This document shows positions 11,761 to 22,562 of a stretch of DNA of 64,000 nucleotides, piece by piece. Under the pieces are notes generated by a model. It was given only the letters and a program-made list of their open reading frames with translations, did not search any database and had not been told where the DNA came from. A program made the position numbers and the translations under genes. The DNA comes from Malurus cyaneus samueli (lineage: Eukaryota; Chordata; Aves; Passeriformes; Maluridae): assembly GCA_009741485.1 (NCBI GenBank), contig CM019228.1, positions 13,119,755 to 13,183,754 on the forward strand. Direction: 5' to 3'. Within the stretch, counting starts at the first letter, position 1; the number at the start of each line of letters is the position of its first letter.

Positions 11761-13175
11761 TGGGGACACTGCCATGAGGCTTGGCTCATGTGGGCAGCTG
11801 TTCCTTTGGCACAGGGGGTGACATCCTGGTGGGGTGATTTGCCTGTCTCCCTCCTGGATGGCATCCAGAGAGGGGATGGTTCATGTGAAAATGGGTATTT
11901 GGGGCACTGATCCCAACAGGGCTCCTGTGCCCATGCCTGGGGCAGCCCTCAGGGCCCCAGGACACAAAGCCAGCCTCCCAGGCTCTGCTGGCCCCCAGTG
12001 ACACCCAGCACTTGTCACCCCTGCATTGACAGGCTGCACAGCCCAGGCAGAGCCAGTGCAGGAATCACAACAGGACCACAGAAAATCCCAAACTCTGGTA
12101 AGGAACCAAAGTGTAAGAACTTTCCTTGGAAAATTTAAATATCTGAGTGGGAAATTGGGTTTTTATTACAACAGATTGCTGCTGTGCCTAATGGGAGTTG
12201 TCATCCACCTCTCCAGGCCCCGGGTTTTCTCCGTGGATAAGATTTGTTGGCTGATCTGCAGTTTCAGGAGCCATTGGACTTTTTCTGCAGAGCCCCGTGA
12301 GGGGCAGCCAGTGTCACTGTGGCCTCTGGGAGGGCTGAGAGATGTGAACCTGCTCCAGTGTGAGTCCCCAAAACAGCCCAGAAGGGAAGGAGGGCTGAGG
12401 GCACCCCAGAAAGGCTCTTGGGCAGTGCTTCAGCTCTGTATCTCAACTACAAATCCTGATACTCTGTCCCTGGATTTTGCTTTTAAGACGAAAAGAGTGC
12501 AGTTTCCATCGGAAAAGGGAATTCCCAGGTGGAAAAATGCACAGCCCTTTCTTTTCCCTTTGGGAATAAATGGCAGGGCATTGGGGTTTTTTCCTAACCT
12601 ACAAAGAGCCGCTTATGCAGCACCATTGGGGTCTGCTCCTCCCTGGCAGCCGGAGAAGGAACATTCTGGATGTGAGGCTTCCCCAGGTGGTGCTGGGATG
12701 GCTGTGGTGCCCCTGGGAAGGGCATGCTGCACCATGGGCTGGGATGCTGCTGGGATTCTGGGGCACAGTGGAGGCTCCTGAGCTGCTGTGGAGCTGCTGT
12801 GGCCATGGGAAGGGTGACAAGAAGGGCAAGGGACACAAGGAGGAGCCCAGGCTGTGTTCAGAAAGCTCCAAGCATGGCCTTTATCCCAGGGATTAAATAA
12901 ATCACCTTTATTCCAAGGATTAAATCCCTTTTATTCCAAGGAATTTCCTGCTCATTTGTGAACCATCCCCAGGTGCACGGGGGGCCTGGCCCAGCACGAA
13001 GGGGTCTGTGGCTGCCATCCCTGATGGGCAAAATGTCCTGGAGAACCCGGAAACTGAGAGGTGCCCCAGGGCTCCAAATCCCCTGTTCTTTGTGGGGCTT
13101 CCCATGCAGGAGGTGTGGGATAATGAACCATGGTGAGCGCCATCACAGCAGGGCAGGAACAGCAGAGGCAGGGAC
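11761..13175. other. Unassigned non-coding sequence with a chance 251-codon frame
   Basis: The longest frame outside arrays and the ERV on the plus strand lies here (12,026-12,781). Its translation shows no recognisable domain, has a mixed composition, and overlaps open minus frames. I do not call it a gene. A T-rich patch around 12,120-12,180 precedes GC-rich sequence. Short 'cctttattccaaggattaaa' repeats occur near 12,885-12,945. Confidence 0.35.
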
Positions 13176-15132
13176 CTGCATCCCAGTGCATCCCTGCTGC
13201 ATCCCAGTGCATCCCAGTGCATCCCAGTGCATGCCAGTGCATGCCAGTGCATCCCACTGCCATCCCAGTGATCCAGTGCTCCCAGTCATCCCTGCTGCAT
13301 CCCAGTGCATCCCAATGCATCCCTGCTGCATCCCAGTCATGCCTGTGCATCCCAGTGCATCCCAGTGCATCCCAGTTCATCCCTGCTGCATCCCAGTGCA
13401 TCCCAATGCATCCCAGTGCATCCCAGTGCATCCCTGCTGCATTCCAGTGCATCCCAGTGCATCCCAGTGCATCCCTGCTGCATCCCAGTACATGCCTGTG
13501 CATCCCAGTGCATCCCTGCTGCATCCCAGTGCATCCCAGTGCATCCCAGTGCATCCCAGTGCATCCCTGCTGCATCCCAGTGCATCCCAGTGCATCCCAG
13601 TGCATCCCTGTCCATCCCAGTACATGCCTGTGCATCCCTGTGGATCCCAGTGCATCCCTGTGCATCCCTGTGCATCCCAGTGCATCCCAGTTCATCCCTG
13701 CTGCATCCCAGTACATCCTGTGCATCCCAATGCATCCCAATGCATCCCAGTGCATCCCTGTGCATCCCTGTCCATCCCAGTGCATCCCAGTGAATCCCTG
13801 TGCATTCCTGTGCATGCCTGTGCATCCCTGTGCATCCCAGTGCATCCCAGTGCATCCCTGTGCATCCCAGTGCATCCCTGCTGCATCCCAGTGCATCCCT
13901 GCTGCATTCCAGTGCATCCAGTATCCCATGCATCCCAGTGCATCCCGTCATCCATGCATCCCAGTGCATCCCTGTGCATCCCAGTGCATCCTGCATCCCA
14001 GTGCATCCCTGTGCATCCCAGTGCATCCCTGCATCCCAGTGCTCCCAGCTCCCAGTGCATCCAGTGTCCCAGTGCATCCCAGTGCATCCCTGTGCATCCC
14101 GTCATCCTGTGCATCCCAGTGCATCCCAGTGCATCCAGTGCATCCAGTGCATCCCAGTTCATCCCTGCTGCATCCCAGTGCATCCCAGTGCATCCCAGCA
14201 TCCCAGTGCATCCCAGTGCATCCCGCTGCTCCAGTGCATCCCATGCATCCCAGTGCTCCCAGTGATCCCAGTGCATCCCTGCATCCCAGTGCATCCCTGC
14301 CTGCTGCATCCCATGCATCCCTGCTGCATCCCAGTGATCCCGTGCATCCTCTGCATCCCAGTGCATCCTGTGCATCCCAGTGCATCCCAGCATCCCAGTG
14401 CATCCCAGTGAATCCCTGTGCATCCCAGTGAATCCCTGTGCATCCCTGTGCATCCCAGTGCATCCCAGTGCATCCCAGTGCATGCCAGTGCATGCCAGTG
14501 CATGCCAGTGCATCCCAGTGCATGCCTGCTGCATCCCAGTGCATCCCAGTGCATGCCTGATGCATCCCAGTGCATCCCAGTGCATCCCTGTGCATCCCAG
14601 TGCATCCCAGTGCATCCCAGTGCATCCCAATGCATCCCAGTGCATCCCAGTGATCCCTGTGCATCCCAGTGCATCCCTGGCATCCCAGTGCAATCCCTGC
14701 TGCATCCAGTGCATGCCTGTGCATCCCAGTGCATCCCTGTCCATCTCTGCTGCATCCCTGCTGCATCCCAGTGCATGCCTGTGCATCCCTGTGCATCCCA
14801 GGGCATCCCTGCTGCATCCCAGTGCATCCCAGTGCATCCCTGCTGCATCCCTGCAGCATCCCTGTCCTCCCAGTGCAGCCCTGTGCATCCCAGTGCATCC
14901 CTGTCCATCTCTGCTGCATCCCTGCTGCATCCCAGTGCATGCCTGTGCATCCCGTGCATCCCTGCATCCCGTGCATCCAGTGCATCCCAGTCATCCCTGC
15001 TGCATCCCTGCAGCATCCCTGTGCATCCCAGTGCATCCCAGTTCATCCCTGCTGCATCCCTGCTGCATCCCAGTGCATCCCGCATCCCTGCTGCATCCCT
15101 GCTGCATCCCAGTGCATCCCAGTGCATCCCGG
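13176..15132 (+). repeat. 10-bp satellite (GTGCATCCCA)n, about 1.96 kb
   Basis: A tandem array whose basic unit is GTGCATCCCA, interspersed with 'CATCCCTGCTG' (11 bp), 'GTGCATCCCT' and 'GTGCATGCCA' variants. Neither the unit nor its complement contains a stop codon in most phases, so the array yields frames of over 430 codons on plus and over 410 on minus with His-Pro-Ser-Ala-Ser-Gln and Met-His-Trp-Asp type repeats. These are not genes. The mix of variants suggests higher-order amplification. Many single-base losses may be assembly noise. Confidence 0.95.
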
Positions 15133-15604
15133 TTGAATCCCTGTGGTTCCCGGTATCTCCTCCCCCCAGCCCCACCTGACCCCTTTCCTGCTGCCGTGTT
15201 GGAGCTTTGCTGCGGCAGAGGTTGCTCAGGGCAGCAGCCCCGTGGCCTCCCCTGCCCTTAGCAGCTCTGCCCCTGCCCTGGCTGCTGCTGGCTGCTAATG
15301 AGGAGCTAATTGGCTCCACGGCAGCCCTCAGGGGTGAGCAGGGGCTCCCAAAGGAGGAGCAGCAGGAGAGCGGCTCCCTGGGCTCTGCCTATCGCCCACA
15401 GCAAATCAGAGACGACGGAGATCATCTCCTGTCTGTGCCTTCCAAATGACCGAATGCCAGCATGGCTCATCCCATGGGAGCAGCCCTTGGGTGGGAACAG
15501 CCCCAGGGCTTCACCCCCAGAGCTCAGAGCTCCCCCTGGGCAAATCCTTCTCCAGCACACACTGGGACTGCCCTGGGGTAGCTTTGCCCTTGTTTTCCAT
15601 ATAA
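15133..15604. other. Unassigned spacer
   Basis: About 470 bp between the satellite and a CR1 copy, with no gene or repeat recognised. Confidence 0.4.
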
Positions 15605-16145
15605 TTTGTGGAATGGTTTGGGCTGGGAGGGCCTGAAAGCCCATCCCATCCATCCCATCCCATCCCATCCCATCCCATCCCATCCATCCTCCATCCCATC
15701 CCATCCCATCCCATCTCCCATCCCATCCCATCCCATCCATCCAATCCCATCCCATCCATCCCATCCCATCCCCCATCCCATCCCATCCCATCCCGGGCAG
15801 GGACACCTCCCACTGTCCGCCCAGCCCCAATGTCCAGGCTGGCCTTGGCACTGCCAGATCCAGGGCAGCCACAGCTTCTCTGGGCACCCTGTGCCAGGGC
15901 CTGCCCACCCTCCCAGGGAACAATTCCTTCCCAATATCCCACCCATCCCTGCCCTCTGGCACTGGGAAGCCATTCCCTGTGTCCTGTCCCTCCATCCCTT
16001 GTCCCCAGTCCCTCTCCAGCTCTCCTGGAGCCCCTTTAGGCCCCAAAAGGGGCTCTGAGTTCTCTCTGCATCCTTCTCCTGTCCAGGTGAGCACCCCCAG
16101 CTCTCCCAGCCTGGCTCCAGAGCAGAGGGCTCCATCCTCAGAGCA
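15605..16145 (-). mobile_element. CR1 LINE 3' end with internal simple-repeat expansion
   Basis: On the plus strand it opens 'gtggaatggtttgggctggg' (the CR1 tail) and after an expanded CATCC tract continues with 'gggacacctcccactgtccg' and on to 'ctctcccagcctggctccag'. It is collinear with the copies at 9,405 and 21,508 except that the short segment after 'gcccatcc' is replaced by the microsatellite. Confidence 0.85.
15638..15795 (+). repeat. (CATCC)n microsatellite inside a CR1
   Basis: About 155 bp of CATCC pentamers with occasional 9-bp 'CATCCATCC' variants. It starts in the CR1 'gcccatcc' motif and ends just before 'gggcagggacacctcc'. In the CR1 at 21,508 the matching interval is only about 30 bp of unique sequence. 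The array therefore grew from the CR1 sequence itself. Confidence 0.9.
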
Positions 16146-17106
16146 TCTTTTCCCCCTCCATGTGCAGGAGCCACGCAGTGTCAGTGCCCTGACTCAGAGC
16201 AGCAGCTGTCAAGTAGCTCTTGTTTGCAGATTATTCACAGCCGATTTTTTGCTTCCATCTGCCCGTCCCCACCATCTGGGATGATCTCCATTCCTGCAGG
16301 ATACCAGCGAGGTTCCCGGGCCTGGCTTTATCCCCAATCCATCAGCAGCAATGCCGGGATCAGCAGCAGCAGCTGGCTCGCCCTGGCAGTTTGGCTCGGT
16401 GGCTCACATGGTTACCCTGCTAGGGGAGATGGATGGGTGGCTGTGCAGGGACTGCTCCAGGTGTGCCCAGCCCACTGCCCATGTGCTCTGCCCCTGGCAA
16501 TCCCATCCTGCCCATCCTGTGCCTCCTCTCTGCTTTGTCAGAGCACTGGTGTGGAATTTAAAGTGTTTTCTCTCTCAGCAAAGAGGCTCATGCAAAACCA
16601 GGCCTTCTGTTCCCATCCTTTGCCTGTTTTTGCACCAGGAGAGTAAAAATTGACCAAGCAACATGTCCTTAGTCGTGTAATTGAACTGTGTGTGGTCACG
16701 TGTTCAGATAAACCCAGCTGTTCCTATAAGGAATGTACAAAATAATCCTGATGTGTAACCCAGTGCAGCACAGACTGGGAAATGACAAATCACCATCGAA
16801 AAGCAGAGGGAAGCACTTGGTGGCTGAATTTTCCTGTTTCAGGCTGAATTTTCCTGTTTCAGGCACAAGAGCCTGACCTGAGCTTCCTCTATCAAATATG
16901 GAAAATCTTTATTTGTCATAAGCGATGCTGAGCGGGCTCTGCTCACCCGTGAATTGGAAGGTGTCTGTGGGCAGGAGCTGTGCACAAAACTGATAATTAC
17001 CAGGGCCAGGACTCTCGTCAAGGAAAATGGGAGCTGGAATAAAGCACTTCAACATGGGGGTGCTTTTTTACCCCTTTGCCCAGCCCTGCTCTGTGAGCTC
17101 TGGTGG
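16146..17106. other. Unassigned sequence with a 20-bp direct duplication
   Basis: No gene recognised. The 20-mer 'ggctgaattttcctgtttca' occurs twice back to back at 16,822-16,861. Bases 16,640-16,800 are AT-richer and unlike the repeats. Confidence 0.4.
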
Positions 17107-17535
17107 TGATGCCTAAAACAAGCTCACCTGAAACAGAGGCCAGACAAAGTTAAAAGAATAAAAGCAGACAAATTTAATGAAGGTCTAGAGGTGCATTGAG
17201 GACAGACAAAGTCTCCTCTTGAGGCTGCACCCAAAATGGACCCTGAGTCACGAGATCTTCACCTTTTATAAGTTCTGTTTTATGAACACATCGGGCCCCA
17301 ATTCTCCAATGACACCTTCAGGACATGATGCCAATCCCCCCAAGTTTGCTCCCCCCAATTCTCTGTCGTTTCTATTTTTTGGGGCCCTGGGACAGTGAGA
17401 TGTCCTTGAGTTTGGGGCCTGGAGAGGAATTGTTTTGTCTAAAGATGGGAGAGCAGGAGCTCAGTGCTGGACACTGGAGAATGACAAGAATACAGATACA
17501 TGAAAAATACAGAAGTTAAAAATCTTAAGGCATCA
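17107..17535 (-). mobile_element. Solo LTR, family LTR-A (copy 1)
   Basis: A 429-bp LTR in reverse orientation. On the plus strand it begins TGATGCC and ends GGCATCA, a perfect 7-bp inverted terminus. It is flanked by a 4-bp duplication, GTGG, at 17,103-17,106 and 17,536-17,539. It aligns with 19,922-20,349 and 26,365-26,795. The complement contains 'cttataaaaggtgaagatct', a TATA-type promoter. It stands alone with no viral internal region. Confidence 0.85.
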
Positions 17536-17811
17536 GTGGCAAGAACAGGAATCCCTGTGATCACTAAAGGGCCTTGGATGGAATCCCCCAGGGGACTTCA
17601 AGCTCTGGAAATCAGGGCTCTCACGAGCTGGGGGTGTCCCACAAAGCTCTGGAGCTGCTTCTGCAGTGGTGTCAGCACAGGACCCAGCCCAGGCTCTCTG
17701 CAGCTGTGTCTGAGGAGCTGCTCACCACGCACTGCCCAGCAGCTCCACTGGCCAGGGTCAGCTCCAACCCCTTCCCGAGGATGAGAGGGAATTCTGGCTC
17801 CAGGGCAGATG
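17536..17811. other. Unassigned spacer
   Basis: About 275 bp between LTR-A copy 1 and a plus-strand CR1; no gene or repeat recognised. Confidence 0.35.
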
Positions 17812-18085
17812 TGATACAGTGCCAGAGGGCAGGGATGGATGGGATATTGGGAAGGAATTGTTCCCTGGGAGGGTGGGGAGGCCCTGGCACAGGGTGCCCA
17901 GAGAAGCTGTGGCTGCCCCTGGATCCCTGGCAGTGTCCAAGACCAGGCTGGACATTGGGGCTGGGAGAAGCCTGGGACAGTGGGAGGTGTCCCTGCACAT
18001 GGCAGGGGTGGCACTGGGTGGGCTTTGAGGTCCTTTCCATCCCAGCCCATTCCTGATTCCATGATGATGATGATGATGGTGATGT
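17812..18085 (+). mobile_element. CR1 LINE 3' end with ATG-repeat tail
   Basis: Plus-strand CR1 3' region: 'agaagctgtggctgcccctg', 'caggctggacattggggctg', 'gtgggaggtgtccctgcaca', then 'ggtcctttccatccca'. The normal CR1 octamer tail is replaced by (ATG)n at 18,061-18,084, apparently a slippage product of 'gattccatgatt'. Confidence 0.85.
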
Positions 18086-19921
18086 GGAAGTTGAAGTTGC
18101 TTCCATGAACTGCTGGACTCCAGGTGAGAAATGTTGACCCTTGGGGAAAGCCCATGGAAGCCATATCCAGCTTTATACAAATTTAGTTAGCCTTCATCAG
18201 TTTTGTTTCTAATTCTTCGAGTCCTGGACTTCCTGGGACTGTGCTTCTGTCACTGGGAGGTTCTTTCTGGAGGATGTTGCTAAAAAGGAAATTTTTTGGA
18301 AATGAAAATAAAACACGGAGCCAAATTGCTAATATTGGTTCTGACCTACAGATGAAAGCAACACCGTTCCCAAGTCTAATTATGCTTGGAAATGGCTAGG
18401 TTTTACTCACTTTTCACAAATCTGATGGATATTGACTTAAATGTTTCTACTGGCATGGTATAAAATAAAAACAACTCTGATGCTAATTGCTGCTTAGTCG
18501 ATCAAAATGCTGTGATTTTGGGAAATAAAATTCAGGAATTGCTCCGTTGTATTTTGGAGTGCTAAAGAGAGCCTCTGGCAAATGAGGAGGGAAAGAGGCT
18601 CCAGGCTGAGCGTGGGCTGGGCTTGGAAATGCCACTGCACCGGAGAGCCCTGATGGTGGCCTCGTCATGGCTGGACTGGCAGGGGGATAGGAAGGGCTCA
18701 TTAGACATTTACAGATTAACAGACACCGTCCCCAGTGCTCCAGCCAGTGTCAGCACCCCGGGGGCTGGCAGGGCTCCTCTGCAAAAAACACGGATATTTC
18801 TATTTTTCCTGTTTATTGAGTGCCGCAGCTGACCTAACATCACCTTCAGTTCCTTGTGTTGAGAGTCTCTGATGCCCAAAAAATCACAACAAAAACCAGA
18901 GCAGGCATCCACTCACGGTTCATTCCTGCCCTGAGATGGGCAAGCCGCTCAGGTTTTGCCTTTCTTACCCCAATCAAGCCACAATTTTGGGTTGAGCAGA
19001 GGATTTCCCTGGCATGTGAGAGTGAATGTTCAATCTGTGTGATGTCAGGGTATTTGTGTAGCCAGTTTTTTTCAAAGCACTTAAAAATAAAAGGATGGGA
19101 GTCCAGGGGAAAAAAAACAAACCCTGCTGTACAGGAAAACTGCAAAATTTTGGATCTTGGGGGCATTTTGTAAACTTCATCTTTTAACTGGAGTGGTTTG
19201 ACAGCTTTGCAAACTGTTTACATTGATAGTTCCATTTTCTGAGGGGGAAAAAAATTGTCCTCAGCCAAAAGAAATAACGGAACTGTGTCTGTGTCACAGA
19301 TGGATCTGGCGGAGCTGCTGCTCTGAGGTTCTCCTGTTTGCAGTGGCTTTTGTCACTCGTTGATGGATGGGGCTGATGTTTCCTGTATCAGCCATCTCAG
19401 CCTGGCAGTGTCTGTGGGTTCCTTCGAGAGCTCCATCAAATAGAGCACTTCTGCTGTTCCTGACGTGAGGCGGGGGAGGAGCAGATGGAGCAGCCCTGGG
19501 AGGAGGATTTGGGTGCTGGAGGAGGAGGATTGGACCTGCCCCATCCCTGAAACCCCCCAGAGCATGGGCTGAGCCCCCAGTGTGGGCAGCAGGGGAGGGG
19601 GTTCTGCCCCTGTGCTCAGGTGAGACCCCACCTGCAGAGCTGCCCCAGCCCTGGGGCTCCTGGACCATGGATGGGGAATCTCTGGGGTCCTGGTGCTCTG
19701 CGGGCTCTGCAGGGAGGGGGTGCCTGTGGCTGGTCCTGCTGGATCCTCCCTGCTGGGATCTGCTCTCTGCACCCCCTGCTCCAGGGACAGCCCAGCAGCA
19801 CCTCCATGAGCATTCCAGAGCGACTGGAACCCCCTCCTGTGCCACCAGTGTGGGCAGGAAGCTCAGAACTTGCTGCACTGAGCACCCCGGAACCTCCTCA
19901 CCTTCAGCCTGGTGATACCAT
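18086..19921. other. Unassigned sequence with an AT-rich candidate conserved block
   Basis: No gene recognised. Bases 18,290-18,560 are AT-rich and contain TAAT-type cores ('caagtctaattatgcttgga', 'gatgctaattgctgcttagt'), a texture often seen in conserved non-coding elements. Bases 18,840-19,260 are also AT-rich and unassigned. Frames on both strands over 19,290-20,010 are chance. Confidence 0.35.
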
Positions 19922-20349
19922 TGATGCATTAGGATTTTTAGTTTCTCTATTTCATGCATCTGTATTCTGTACTTCCCTAGTCAGCACTAAAACTCCGTTC
20001 TTTCATCTTTAGACAAAACAATCCCTCTCCAGCCTGAATCCAAGGACACCTCACTGCCTCAGAGCCCCAAAATATGGAAACACAGTGAGTTTGGGGGGGG
20101 AGCAAGTTTGGGTGGTTGACATCATCACCAAAGTAATTGAGAATTAGGGCCCATATGTTAAAAAGACAGAACTTATAAAAGGTGAAGATCTCGTGACTTG
20201 GTGTCCATTTTGGGTGTAGCCTCAGGAGGAGGATTTTGTCTGCCCTAATGTACCAGGGGGCCTGTTAGGCCTGGATTAAAGTTGTGTATTCTCATTCTCT
20301 TAAGTTTGTCTGGCCTCTCTTTCAGATCAGCCTGATTGATAAGGCATCA
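19922..20349 (+). mobile_element. Solo LTR, family LTR-A (copy 2)
   Basis: A 428-bp LTR beginning TGATGCATTAGGATTTTTAG and ending GGCATCA, flanked by a 4-bp duplication, CCAT, at 19,918-19,921 and 20,350-20,353. It carries the family TATA region 'cttataaaaggtgaagatct' near 20,175-20,195. It is somewhat more diverged than copy 3 at 26,365. Confidence 0.85.
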
Positions 20350-21507
20350 CCATCATACCCTAACACAAAGGAAACCTTGGGGTGGGACAAAATCCAAGAG
20401 CAGCAGCATCAGCCCTGAAGAGTGAGACTGCAAACGCTGCCAAAGAACCACTTTTGGTATGGTTTGAACTCAGAGGCAAATCTGGAGGATCTTCTCTGAT
20501 CCACATTCAAGAGAACAAAATGGCCTCAAACAGGGCTACATTTTTTTAATACCTGTCTTAAATGTTAAGAGATTTAATAAATGTCTTTAAATTAGCATAA
20601 TAATTAATTAGTCAATGGAGTTGTGTATTCCTTGAAAACACTTTGAAGCCTCCTTCCCATGGAAGGAGCTGTCTGAATCCCAGATTATCCACAAACCTCA
20701 GCCCTGGCCTTGAGCTGTACAGGGGCAGTGGCACACCCATCATATAACATCATTTTTCTGTAGGTTTATGGGTACAGAAATTGAGTGCATCCATCTTTAT
20801 AGGACAGACAATATGTGAAACCCCTTTCTCTGGGCCTGTGGAGTGTTTGAGCTCCACAGGAGAAAAAGTTGTGATGGATTTATTGCCTCAGACAGAGCAG
20901 TTTGGCCGCTTGAAGTCCTTGTCGTTTTGGGAGCTCCAACACAGTTCCTCACCATCTGCCCTGAGCCATGATCCTTCCCAGGCTCTGCAATGACCAGGAG
21001 GAGCACATGCAGATTTGTCCCTTCCAGGGACACACCAGGAAAAAGTTGATTTAATGCAGAGGAGAGGAAAAGCCTCCTTATCCATCAGCACTGTGTGGAG
21101 TGGAGCAAAGGCGCCATTGATTTTGTGTACGAGATAATTAATTGCAGTGCAAAGCCTGGCTTGGAGTTGAGAGGGCACATTTGCACAGCCAGGACCTCTG
21201 GCTGCACCTGGCAGCTGAGAAACACTGGGCAGGAGCAGTTTGCCCAGAGCAGTTGTTCTGTGTGCTCCCAAAAGGGGCTCTGAGCCAGGCTGCTCCTGCC
21301 TCCACACCCAGAGGGGATCACACCCTGTTATCCCAGTGGGATCCAGAGCCACACTGTTCCTGGCAGCATTTCCTGCTCTGGGTGACCCACGGGCACGTTT
21401 CCACTGCTGAGGAGACGGAAGGGACAAGGGACAGAGCAGTAGGAAGGTGAGAGATGGTGACAGTGATGGTCAGAGAGACACAGGAGAGCTGAGTACAGAA
21501 TACTGGA
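20350..21507. other. Unassigned sequence
   Basis: No gene recognised. Bases 20,525-20,640 form an AT-rich block ('ttaaattagcataataatta') that may be conserved non-coding DNA. A second short piece near 21,130 ('acgagataattaattgcagt') has similar texture. Open frames on both strands are below 180 codons and unremarkable. Confidence 0.35.
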
Positions 21508-21760
21508 AATCTGGAATCCTGGAATCCCAGAATGGGCTGGGTGGGAAGGGACCTCAGAGCCCATCCAGTGCCACCCCTGCCATGGCAGGGACACCTCCCA
21601 CTGTCCCAGGCTGCTCCAAGCCCCAATGTCCAGCCTGGCCTTGGACACTGCCAGGGATCCAGGGGCAGCCACAGCTTCTCTGGGAATTCCATCCCAGCTC
21701 CTCCCCACCTTCCCAGAGAACAATTCCTTCCCCATGTCCCATCTAAGCCCGCTCTGTGTC
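21508..21760 (-). mobile_element. CR1 LINE 3' fragment
   Basis: On the plus strand: 'tggaatcctggaatcccaga', then 'gggtgggaagggacct', 'gcccatccagtgccacccct', 'tgtccagcctggccttggac', ending near 'caattccttccccatgtccc'. This copy shows the unexpanded state of the interval that is a CATCC array in the copy at 15,605. Confidence 0.85.
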
Positions 21761-22111
21761 AGTGTGATCCATCCCCCTTGTCCCATCACTCCACGCCCTT
21801 GGAAAGAGTAGAGAAGCAAAGGACACCTGATGTCATGGACTTCTGGTGGAAAACATCTCATGATCGAATGTCAAACCGGTCCCAGGAAATTAAAGTGTTT
21901 GTGTGACTTGTAAGGACAGGCTGGTATTCATGGAATTTCCAAACACTGCAATTAACCTGTTCAAGGTGTGATATAAACTGAAAGACCAAATAACAAACAA
22001 GTTGATCTTTAGATGAAATCTGCTTCCTCCTGACCTAGTAGGTGTGGGGTCTTTCAAAGTAACCCAGATTTGGCCTCAAAGTGTAAATAAGGTGACAGTC
22101 TAGGTCAGAGT
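21761..22111. other. Spacer between two CR1 copies
   Basis: About 350 bp, AT-richer than its neighbours, with no feature that I recognise. Confidence 0.35.
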
Positions 22112-22562
22112 CCCAGCACACGAAGGACCTGGAGCTGCTGGAGGAGCCCAGAGGAGATCATGGAGCTGCTCCAGGGCTGGAGCCCCTCTGCTCTGGAGCC
22201 AAGCTGGGAGAGCTGGGGGTGCTCACCTGGAGAGGAGAGGATCCAGGGAGAGCTCAGAGCCCTTTTGGGGCCTAAAGGGGCTCCAGGAGAGCTGGAGAGG
22301 GACTGGGAACAAGGGATGGAGGGACAGGACACAGGGAATGGCTTCCCAGTGCCAGAGGGCAGGAGGATGGGATATTGGGAAGGAATTGTTCCTGGGAGGG
22401 GGGAGGCCCTGGCACAGGGTGCCCAGAGAAGCTGTGGCTGCCCCTGGATCCCTGGCAGTGCCAAGGCCAGGCTGGACATTGGGGCTTGGAGCAGCCTGGG
22501 ACAGTGGGAGGTGTCCTTGCCATGGCAGGGGTGGGATGAGATGGGCTTTATGGTCCCTCGTA
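22112..22562 (+). mobile_element. CR1 LINE 3' end
   Basis: About 450 bp of the CR1 3' portion in plus orientation: 'cgaaggacctggagctgctg', 'gctccagggctggagcccct', 'ggaattgttcctgggagggg', 'agaagctgtggctgcccctg', ending in a weak 'gctttatggtccc'. It is the reverse-orientation counterpart of 9,405-9,880. The final octamer tail is not clear. Confidence 0.85.

Noticed and set aside
12026..12781. 251-codon plus frame as a host gene
   Set aside because: No domain, no repeat-free homology that I recognise, and open frames overlap it on minus. Length alone is not enough in GC-rich DNA.
13176..15132. CRISPR array
   Set aside because: Units are short and contiguous with no unique spacers, and the genome is eukaryotic.
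12958..15319. Frames of up to 435 codons on both strands over the 10-bp satellite
   Set aside because: They exist only because the repeat unit lacks stop codons; several frames on both strands are open at once.
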